Of a stretch of DNA of 11,330 bases, positions 7,055 through 11,330 are shown one piece after another. The notes under the pieces were generated by a model that was not told the DNA's origin, ran no database searches, and saw only the letters and a program-made list of their open reading frames with translations. The first letter of the stretch is position 1; the number at the start of each line of letters is the position of its first letter. Both the position numbers and the translations under genes were made by a program. The DNA is taken from the NCBI GenBank assembly GCA_964636675.1, contig CAZWUO010000121.1, positions 1 to 11,330 on the forward strand, read 5' to 3'. This stretch comes from JALUUH01 sp964636675 (GTDB lineage: Bacteria; Pseudomonadota; Gammaproteobacteria; S012-40).

Positions 7055-7153
7055 TTAACTAAAAACACCCGTTTGAAAAAGAAAAAGTCCAACACTAATG
7101 AGTCCAGAGACAACAAAAATAGAGAGAACCGTTAAAGCCATAATCATACGCAT
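7055..7153 (-). CDS. Putative single-helix membrane peptide, 32 residues
   Basis: This is a short ORF, MRMIMALTVLSIFVVSGLI followed by SVGLFLFQTGVFS, ending in TAA. Apart from the N-terminal Met-Arg it is almost wholly hydrophobic from residue 4 to 27 and would form one membrane helix, comparable in size to accessory peptides that stabilise larger membrane complexes. It lies between the 135-residue zinc-ribbon gene and the 61-residue membrane gene, all on the same strand, and ends 28 bp before the latter. There is no strong Shine-Dalgarno sequence (GGAA about 11 bases before the ATG), and no family is recognised. It could be chance, but hydrophobic coding in a gap between two membrane-protein genes argues for a real microprotein. 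Confidence 0.4.
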   Translation of the reverse strand: MRMIMALTVLSIFVVSGLISVGLFLFQTGVFS

Positions 7154-7194
7154 TTGCAGAGTTCCAGAGGTTTTGAATAAAGAAAATTATAAAC

Positions 7195-7247
7195 TAAATT
7201 GAGGTCTTTGCATAAAAACTTATTTTTGTGTAAAGGTCTTAAATTGA
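7195..7247. repeat. Hairpin flanked by 8-bp direct repeats
   Basis: A hairpin with arms AGGTCTTTGCATAAAAA (7202-7218) and TTTTTGTGTAAAGGTCT (7223-7239) around a CTTA loop is bracketed by TAAATTGA at 7195-7202 and 7240-7247. All four mismatches between the arms become G-U pairs in plus-strand RNA. The right end supplies the stop codon of the leftward zinc-ribbon gene and could serve as its terminator. The arm sequence recalls the GAGACCTTTGC ends of the element at 2512-2650, so a very short MITE relic is another reading. Confidence 0.5.
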
Positions 7248-7646
7248 TACCTCAGTTAAATCGATGGCTTGTTCATCCATCAGCTCTAAAGCCCCATCAC
7301 ATTGTGGGCAATACACCCACTTTGGCAACGCATCCGTTGCTTCTAACTTGATGTTAATATCTTCGCTGCAACGCGGGCAGGTGCCGGTCACTTTGTCCTT
7401 TTCGTCTTCTTGCTTGATGCGCTGAAAAAACATAACCGGCCCGGCGATCAAAAATGCAGGTACTAGAAAAAAATGCGCGAGAGGGATAAAAACCGTAATG
7501 CCTGCTATGACCCAGCAGGCCACCCACATAGTAACCGCGCGTTTTGTGCGGTCAGCAGGCGTAAAAGCCGTATAATGTAGTAGACCTTCACAGCTATTTT
7601 TTTCGTCATCTCGAATTAAAATTGACTTGGTTTCTTGCGTTGCCAT
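7239..7646 (-). CDS. Conserved-type membrane protein with C-terminal zinc ribbon
   Basis: This 135-residue protein has no recognised function. Residues 1-37 are soluble and charged. Two hydrophobic helices follow at about 38-55 and 57-75, joined by a short turn (FIPLAHF), then a charged linker (QRIKQEDEKDK). The C-terminal domain has two cysteine pairs, CPRC at 90-93 and CPQC at 113-116, 19 residues apart, which form a zinc-ribbon or rubredoxin-like knuckle. With both termini on the same side of a two-helix hairpin, the ribbon is probably cytoplasmic. The ATG at 7646 (MATQETK) is preferred over upstream alternatives at 7667. It is divergent from mutY, with 87 bp between them. It may be the first gene of a leftward unit with the two small membrane ORFs. 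Confidence 0.75.
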   Translation of the reverse strand: MATQETKSILIRDDEKNSCEGLLHYTAFTPADRTKRAVTMWVACWVIAGITVFIPLAHFFLVPAFLIAGPVMFFQRIKQEDEKDKVTGTCPRCSEDINIKLEATDALPKWVYCPQCDGALELMDEQAIDLTEVSI

Positions 7647-7733
7647 TGGTTTAATACGCCGCCACACTATGAGAACCAGAGACTACCATGGCAAAACTAA
7701 TCCGCCAAATAATCATCGGAGCGAGAGAATTCC

Positions 7734-8828
7734 TTGGGTAAACACCAAAGCTTATTGTTTTCCAACAACGTACTTCATTGGTTTGATCGCCATGGGCGAA
7801 AAAACCTGCCTTGGCAGAGCGATAAGTCTCCCTATAATGTATGGATATCCGAAATTATGTTGCAGCAAACTCAAGTTGCTACTGTTATTCCGTACTATCA
7901 ACGTTTTATCGCGTCTTTCCCCAATGTATCGGCGCTCGCTGAGGCTACATTGGATGATGTGCTCAGTTATTGGGCAGGACTGGGGTATTATGCGCGAGCG
8001 CGTAATTTACACCGTGCGGCGCAAATTATTTGCGCTGAATATTCGGGGCAATTTCCGCAACATATCGATCAAGTGGTCAATCTTCCGGGGATTGGTAAAT
8101 CCACAGCCGGGGCTATTTTATCGCTCGCGCTCAAGCAAAAACATGCAATATTAGATGGTAACGTGAAACGCGTGCTCGCGCGTTTTCACCGGATTGAAGG
8201 TTGGGCAGGGCGTACGGCAGTGTTGCATCAGTTCTGGCAGTATGCAGAGCGCTATACTCCGGTACAGAGGGTGGCTGACTACAATCAAGCGATGATGGAT
8301 CTGGGCTCGATGGTTTGTGTGCGCACACGTCCGCATTGTGTACGTTGTCCACTGAGCGCAGGGTGTGCCGCGAATAAATACCAAGAACAGGCTTTATTTC
8401 CTCAGTCTAAGCCCAAAAAAAGCCAACCAATTAAGCAAACTAAGATGTTAATGCTGTGTAATAAACAGCATGAAGTGCTTATTCTGCAACGACCTCCGGT
8501 CGGTATATGGGGAGGATTATGGAGCTTACCAGAGTGTGAGCCAAAGCAAGATATTGCTGATTTTGTAACCCATCAGTTTGGGCAGAAAATTAAAGCGCTC
8601 ACAGAGTGGGAAACCATACGTCATACATTTAGCCATTTTCATTTAGATATTACGCCGGTTCACATCATGCTGGATGTCCCTACTCGTCGTGTGATGGAAG
8701 CCAAAGCCACAGTCTGGTATAACACCGAACCTATAAAAACAAAACCAAACCGAGGATTTGCCGCTCCGGTCAAGCGCCTCCTAGAACGCCTAGGAGATCA
8801 GCTTCAGGAGCAATCACAGAACGAATGA
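7734..8828 (+). CDS. mutY: A/G-specific adenine DNA glycosylase MutY
   Basis: MutY removes adenine mispaired with 8-oxoguanine, preventing G:C to T:A transversions. The 364-residue protein has the catalytic Glu40 in ISEIMLQQTQV, the helix-hairpin-helix LPGIGKSTAGAILS (117-130), the catalytic Asp141 in AILDGNVKRVLAR, and the [4Fe-4S] cluster cysteines C195, C202, C205 and C211 in C-X6-C-X2-C-X5-C spacing. A C-terminal NUDIX-like domain from about 230 (LILQRPPVGIWGGLWSLPE) recognises 8-oxoguanine. The start is a TTG at 7734: the frame has a stop at 7710-7712 and no ATG or GTG between, and GGAG lies 11 bases upstream. A 17-codon ORF (7688-7741) overlaps this start. yggX follows 10 bp downstream. 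Confidence 0.96.
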   Translation: MGKHQSLLFSNNVLHWFDRHGRKNLPWQSDKSPYNVWISEIMLQQTQVATVIPYYQRFIASFPNVSALAEATLDDVLSYWAGLGYYARARNLHRAAQIICAEYSGQFPQHIDQVVNLPGIGKSTAGAILSLALKQKHAILDGNVKRVLARFHRIEGWAGRTAVLHQFWQYAERYTPVQRVADYNQAMMDLGSMVCVRTRPHCVRCPLSAGCAANKYQEQALFPQSKPKKSQPIKQTKMLMLCNKQHEVLILQRPPVGIWGGLWSLPECEPKQDIADFVTHQFGQKIKALTEWETIRHTFSHFHLDITPVHIMLDVPTRRVMEAKATVWYNTEPIKTKPNRGFAAPVKRLLERLGDQLQEQSQNE

Positions 8829-8838
8829 AGGAGAGAGC

Positions 8839-9108
8839 ATGGTTAGAATGGTGGAATGTGCAAAGTTAAAAAAACAGGCTGAAGGCTTGGATCGACCCCC
8901 TTATCCCGGAGAGACGGGTAAAAAGATCTATTTAACGGTTTCTAAAGAGGCCTGGGATTTATGGGTGAAGCAGCAAACCATATTGATGAATGAATACCGC
9001 CTCAGCGCGATTGACCCTAAAGCACGAAAATTTATCGAAGAAGAGATGGATAAATTTCTATTTGGTGATGGTGGTACGGTGCCTGAGCAGTTTGTACCGC
9101 CTCAGTAG
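8839..9108 (+). CDS. yggX: Fe(2+)-trafficking / oxidative damage protection protein YggX
   Basis: YggX-family proteins help protect iron-sulfur clusters from oxidative damage and are thought to handle ferrous iron. The 89-residue product fits the family length. It carries the conserved Cys7 (MVRMVECAKL), the segment EGLDRPPYPGETGKKIY, the helix SKEAWDLWVKQQTILMNEYRL, and DPKARKFIEEEMDKFLF. The ATG at 8839 follows GAAGGAGAGAGC, a strong ribosome binding site. It lies 10 bp after mutY; the mutY-yggX pair is a conserved gammaproteobacterial operon, and it makes sense because MutY itself holds an iron-sulfur cluster. The product is cytoplasmic. No terminator is evident before the tRNA promoter. 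Confidence 0.95.
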   Translation: MVRMVECAKLKKQAEGLDRPPYPGETGKKIYLTVSKEAWDLWVKQQTILMNEYRLSAIDPKARKFIEEEMDKFLFGDGGTVPEQFVPPQ

Positions 9109-9149
9109 AGGGTAAGCCTCGAATTAGTAGGTATTTATTAAAATCTGGC

Positions 9150-9178
9150 TTGACTCCGCAAGGCTCAACCGCTTTAAT
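9150..9178 (+). promoter_or_regulatory. Sigma70 promoter of tRNA-Phe
   Basis: TTGACT (9150-9155) and TTTAAT (9173-9178), each five of six matches to consensus, are separated by 17 bp. The expected start at about 9185 lies seven bases before the mature tRNA, as is usual for tRNA genes. Confidence 0.8.
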
Positions 9179-9191
9179 ACGCACCTCGTTT

Positions 9192-9267
<76 letters not shown>

Positions 9268-9427
9268 TATATATCAAGGGCTTAGTTGTGTTTTCCGTTT
9301 TTCCCTAAAACGTCAATACTACCCGTATGCTGCCAGAGGATAAATTTTCTTAGCGGGTCATGCGGGTTTTATAGTTCAGAAGAATATTGCAAAATTAGCC
9401 GTAGTGTAGCGAAGGTCTGTAATGGCT

Positions 9428-9449
9428 GGTTAGATCTCCCGCCCTAACC
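9428..9449 (-). terminator. Possible hairpin at the end of the tautomerase gene
   Basis: GGTTAG (9428-9433) and CTAACC (9444-9449) are complementary around a 10-nt loop and overlap the stop codon of the leftward tautomerase gene. There is no T-run after it in the direction of transcription, so termination is uncertain. The rest of 9268-9427 shows no convincing feature. Confidence 0.3.
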
Positions 9450-9650
9450 GGAGCTTTGGCTTTTCTTCCAATCATCTGTCAGCAACCCGGCGAAACCCCA
9501 GTTTGCTTCTTCAATTTCTTGAATCACGATATGGATGTGCTCAGGTTTTTTCCCGAGCTCACGAACAAGCGAATCGGTGATGTCTCTGACGATATTTGAC
9601 TTCTGCTCACGGGTTACGCCCCGAGTTATCTGTACGTTTACGTATGGCAT
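9444..9650 (-). CDS. 4-oxalocrotonate tautomerase-like protein
   Basis: This is a 68-residue protein of the tautomerase superfamily, whose members use an N-terminal proline (exposed after Met removal) as catalytic base. MPYVNVQITRG starts the beta strand, and the middle helix REQKSNIVRDITDSLVREL and the strand HIHIVIQEI fit the family. It aligns without gaps to classical 4-OT as I remember it: Pro1 is kept and the position-50 aromatic is Trp instead of Phe, but Arg11 and Arg39, which bind the substrate carboxylates, are Val and His. The enzyme therefore probably has another substrate. The ATG at 9650 lies inside a 38-codon upstream ORF, suggesting coupling. It is leftward, downstream of an attC-like site. 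Confidence 0.85.
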   Translation of the reverse strand: MPYVNVQITRGVTREQKSNIVRDITDSLVRELGKKPEHIHIVIQEIEEANWGFAGLLTDDWKKSQSSG

Positions 9651-9754
9651 GTTTTCTCTTCTGACCCTATTCGTTTTTGGGGAACTAATTTCAAGGCCCT
9701 ACAGTTTTGGAGCACATTTTCGATCTCTTTCTCAGCTTCGCTGTATGAACTCAT
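9638..9754 (-). CDS. Small ORF overlapping the tautomerase start, 38 residues
   Basis: MSSYSEAEKEIENVLQNCRA begins this hydrophilic, charged 38-codon ORF, which ends LKLVPQKRIGSEEKTCHT. It follows a good ribosome binding site (AGAGG seven bases before the ATG at 9754) and its last 13 bases overlap the tautomerase start, so its translation could feed into that gene. No family is recognised; it could also be the stump of a longer protein. It begins 30 bp after the attC-like site on the same strand. Confidence 0.4.
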   Translation of the reverse strand: MSSYSEAEKEIENVLQNCRALKLVPQKRIGSEEKTCHT

Positions 9755-9784
9755 TTTGTGACCTCTTATCCATTTGTACTTTAC

Positions 9785-9865
9785 GTATAACGTTTGAGCG
9801 AGGTGGCGCACGCTTTTTGCGTCTCTCAGTGAGCGTAGCGAACCATCTAAGCGCCTTTATTAGGC
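9785..9865 (-). other. Candidate integron attC-like recombination site
   Basis: Read on the minus strand, the site begins with GCCTAAT (9859-9865), covering the stop codon of the FMN reductase gene, and ends with GTTATAC (9785-9791), 81 bp in all, close to the outer core sites of integron attC elements (GCCTAAC ... GTTRRRY). Between them a stem forms: CCATCT (9843-9848) with AGGTGG (9801-9806), five of six pairs; GCG (9838-9840) with CGC (9807-9809); and GCGT (9833-9836) with ACGC (9810-9813). The unpaired bases A9837 and A9841-9842 all lie on one arm, as extrahelical bases do in attC. The outer core pairing is imperfect, and no integrase is in the window. Confidence 0.4.
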
Positions 9866-10396
9866 ATTTTCTATCGCTTGCTTCATCGCTAAAAATGACA
9901 CTTCTATCGCCTTTTTGGTTAAATTATCTGTGAGGTTCATGTTTTCATCAAACTTTCTTTTAGCGTAGGGAATGTTAATAGACCCTTCAACAACGACATT
10001 TGTATTCATTGCACTTAGTATTAGTAGCAATGGGCTATGTGAACGCACACCTCCAAGCCCGCTAGTAGACACGCTGGTTACAACCATCGGTTTTAAAATC
10101 AAAGCATCCGAAGAGACTAACCAATCAAGTGTATTTTTTAAAGCTCCGGGTACTCCGTGGGCATACTCTGGAGTGCTGATTATTACTCCATCTGATTTTC
10201 GCAGCATCGATATTAACGAGCATACAGAATCAGGGGTATTACTATCATCAACATCTGGCTCAAAAATGGGTATTTCTTTGATCTGATCATATACCGTCAC
10301 AGATGCGTCGTTTGGGGAAAATTTCTGCATAGCACGCAGCAGTGCTAGATTATATGATTCACTTCTAACGCTACCCGATATCGCTAATAAATTCAT
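9860..10396 (-). CDS. NADPH-dependent FMN reductase family protein
   Basis: This 178-residue flavodoxin-fold oxidoreductase belongs to the family including ChrR, azoreductase-like and NAD(P)H:quinone reductases. The FMN phosphate loop is GSVRSESYN at residues 8-16; the second flavin contact is ISTPEYAHGVPGALKNTLDWL at 73-93; STSGLGGVRSHSPL (110-123) follows. Likely activity is NAD(P)H-dependent reduction of flavins, quinones or xenobiotics in the cytoplasm; the natural substrate cannot be told. The ATG at 10396 (MNLLAISG) is chosen because it begins the first beta strand; AGGAA lies upstream. Its stop codon falls in an attC-like site, so it may be a gene cassette. The promoter region carries a dyad at 10477-10501. 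Confidence 0.88.
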   Translation of the reverse strand: MNLLAISGSVRSESYNLALLRAMQKFSPNDASVTVYDQIKEIPIFEPDVDDSNTPDSVCSLISMLRKSDGVIISTPEYAHGVPGALKNTLDWLVSSDALILKPMVVTSVSTSGLGGVRSHSPLLLILSAMNTNVVVEGSINIPYAKRKFDENMNLTDNLTKKAIEVSFLAMKQAIENA

Positions 10397-10467
10397 ATTG
10401 CTATTTTTCCTATTCACCAAAAAAAGTTAAAACATGCGGCCATCTTTACTAGTGTAAATAATAATTT

Positions 10468-10513
10468 ATTTCATATTGCAGAAGATCAATACTATTCTGC
10501 AGCAAAATGAAAT
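10468..10513. repeat. Nested dyad upstream of the FMN reductase gene
   Basis: TGCAGAA (10477-10483) and TTCTGCA (10495-10501) are perfect inverted repeats 11 bp apart, nested inside ATTTCA (10468-10473) and TGAAAT (10508-10513). It lies about 80-120 bp upstream of the leftward reductase gene and may be an operator, or the end of an inserted segment, since the helicase remnant begins right beside it. Confidence 0.4.
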
Positions 10514-10836
10514 TCACTGCTAGATGTACTCACGAGGGTGTTAATCGAAGTTCTTTTGGTGCACACCTGCGGATACCCGCGTTTAAGAACTCTTCCGGCA
10601 TGTCGCTGACACTCGACACATTAGTACTGGCAATGCCGGTTTCATGGAAAGGCACGCTGCAACAATACGCAGGACGGCTTCATCGTGAACACGCGACTAA
10701 AAGTGATGTGAAAATTATTGATGTGGTAGATACCGGGCATCCCACTTTATTAAAAATGTGGGACAGGCGTCAGCGTGGTTATCGCGCGATGGGATATCGA
10801 TTTGCAGAATCGGATAGTCTAAGCTACTACATCTAA
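10507..10836 (+). pseudogene. C-terminal remnant of a superfamily II (DEAD/DEAH) helicase
   Basis: From about codon 36 of this frame (10612) the product reads LDTLVLAMPVSWKGTLQQYA GRLHR, which contains helicase motif VI (QxxGRxxR), then a DVVDTGHP segment and the tail DRRQRGYRAMGYRF. This is the end of large restriction-type DEAD/DEAH helicases of several hundred residues, including those of TOTE-type conflict systems. Everything N-terminal to it (Walker motifs, motifs III-V) is missing; the first 35 codons, MKFTARCTHEGVNRSSFGAH and onward, do not resemble the preceding helicase sequence. It is therefore a 5'-deleted fragment joined to unrelated DNA, unlikely to be active. Imperfect direct repeats flank it (10510-10541 and 10881-10913). 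A defence locus was probably once here. Confidence 0.7.
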
Positions 10837-10913
10837 GCAGCTAAATCCATAGTGTGCGTTAACAGTGTCAACACACGCTCAATTTCACTTGCTCGCATTT
10901 CTCACGAGGATGT
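10510..10913. repeat. Imperfect ~32-bp direct repeats flanking the helicase remnant
   Basis: Copy one lies at 10510-10541 and copy two at 10881-10913. Both share, in order, an AATTCACT/ATTTCACT block, GCT, and CTCACGAGG followed by one variable base and TGT; about 25 of 32 positions match with one gap. Copy two also folds into a small hairpin (TCGCA/TGCGA around CTCACGAGG), REP-like in shape. They could mark the ends of a recombined or inserted segment. Confidence 0.45.
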
Positions 10914-10941
10914 GCGAAAAACTGCGTTACCCTAATCTCAT

Positions 10942-10964
10942 AAAATCAATAACCTATTGATTTT
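10942..10964 (-). terminator. Hairpin terminator of the cysteine-rich small gene
   Basis: AAAATCAAT (10942-10950) and ATTGATTTT (10956-10964) form a perfect 9-bp stem around a 5-nt loop, reaching the stop codon of the leftward small gene. The A/T-rich arm gives a T-run in either direction, so it may act for both strands. The neighbouring 10837-10941 contains only the second direct-repeat copy. Confidence 0.55.
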
Positions 10965-11122
10965 TAACCTCGTTGAGGCTTTCTTTGTGTTGTGTTTCGA
11001 GTATCTTTGTCTGCTGCATTGGGCGGCACACATGGATAGCAATACTCGCCATAGAGTTCGCAGCACTCCTGTTCTTTATCATTTTGATAAGGAATTGTTT
11101 TTTTGTCTCGTTTCTTAACCAT
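10964..11122 (-). CDS. Cysteine-rich small protein, 52 residues
   Basis: The product is not a family I recognise. It is 52 residues: a basic start (MVKKRDKKTIPYQNDKEQ), a compact core ECCELYGEYCYPCVPP with four cysteines at about 20, 21, 28 and 31 (CC-X6-C-X2-C), and a polar basic tail ending TQRKPQRG. The cysteine spacing suggests metal binding or a disulfide-linked turn; there is no signal peptide, so a cytoplasmic metal site is more likely. Evidence for expression is good: AAAGGAG sits seven bases before the ATG at 11122, a candidate promoter lies upstream, and a hairpin overlaps the stop. It lies alone, next to the helicase remnant, in the accessory part of the window. Confidence 0.65.
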   Translation of the reverse strand: MVKKRDKKTIPYQNDKEQECCELYGEYCYPCVPPNAADKDTRNTTQRKPQRG

Positions 11123-11196
11123 AACAATACTCCTTTCAGCGGAATCTAGGTTTAATACGATATTGCGTATAAATAAAATCCAGTCCTGTCCTTATA

Positions 11197-11224
11197 ATTA
11201 TAGACCCTAAAAACGTAACGTAAA
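11197..11224 (-). promoter_or_regulatory. Candidate promoter of the cysteine-rich small gene
   Basis: On the minus strand, TTTACG (rc of 11219-11224) and a perfect TATAAT (rc of 11197-11202) are 16 bp apart, giving a start near 11190 and a leader of about 68 nt. The -35 element matches only four of six bases. No other convincing feature is seen between 11225 and the window end. Confidence 0.4.
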
Positions 11225-11330
11225 TTCAGTTTTTAAGCATAAACTGTAAGATGCAAAAATCGTGACTAGTCGCAGTATATACCCGTGGCGTTATAGATTT
11301 AGGCCTTATTACACGCCCTATTCCTTCCAT

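Noticed and set aside
9305..9435. Second attC-like site after the tautomerase gene (ATCTAAC on the minus strand at 9429-9435)
   Set aside because: The possible partner core at 9305-9311 is poor and no paired stem with one-sided extrahelical bases could be built between them.
11226..11330. Leftward ORF open at the right edge (ends ...HDFCILQFMLKN)
   Set aside because: Only 34 codons, no recognisable similarity or ribosome binding site visible; may be chance.
9268..11330. Integration of a complete island at tRNA-Phe with duplicated tRNA 3' end
   Set aside because: No second copy of the tRNA 3' end and no integrase were found within the window, although the island could extend beyond it.

Overview
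The window looks like a piece of a gammaproteobacterial chromosome of moderate, roughly mid-40s, G+C. The main evidence is gene content and order: thiS-thiG-trmB as one leftward unit, a phoP-phoQ-type two-component pair, and mutY-yggX followed by tRNA-Phe are arrangements familiar from Pseudomonadales, Oceanospirillales and Thiotrichales-type genomes. A finer placement cannot be supported from the sequence alone.

Layout. Positions 1-742 hold the 3' part of serB (+), whose end overlaps the convergent trmB. Positions 722-2483 hold thiS-thiG-trmB (-): the sulfur carrier and synthase for the thiamine thiazole ring, plus a tRNA m7G methyltransferase. Just upstream of thiS lies a 139-bp palindromic MITE-like element with 16-bp terminal inverted repeats and TA flanks. 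zapE (-, 2781-3875) follows; three 11-bp direct repeats sit directly before its start. A small periplasmic cytochrome c (+, 4144-4473) ends in a series of hairpins, the last a clear intrinsic terminator. phoP-phoQ (+, 4773-6800) is preceded by a perfect 14-bp inverted repeat. The stretch 6841-7646 (-) carries three poorly known membrane genes: a 135-residue zinc-ribbon protein, a 32-residue single-helix peptide and a 61-residue two-helix protein, with a hairpin between the first two. mutY and yggX (+, 7734-9108) form a DNA-repair / iron-sulfur protection pair. tRNA-Phe(GAA) lies at 9192-9267 behind a near-consensus sigma70 promoter.

From tRNA-Phe to the right edge the content changes from core genes to what looks like accessory DNA: a variant 4-oxalocrotonate-tautomerase-like protein overlapped by a 38-codon ORF, a site at 9785-9865 that folds like an integron attC, an NADPH-dependent FMN reductase, a C-terminal remnant of a superfamily II helicase between imperfect direct repeats, and a 52-residue cysteine-rich small protein with an excellent ribosome binding site. 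No integrase, transposase, CRISPR array or complete defence system is present in the window.

I did not find a complete novel system. The most useful leads are the attC-like site with its flanking cassette-like genes, the small cysteine-rich gene, the MITE in front of the thiamine operon, the phased repeats at zapE, and the 32- and 61-residue membrane peptides.
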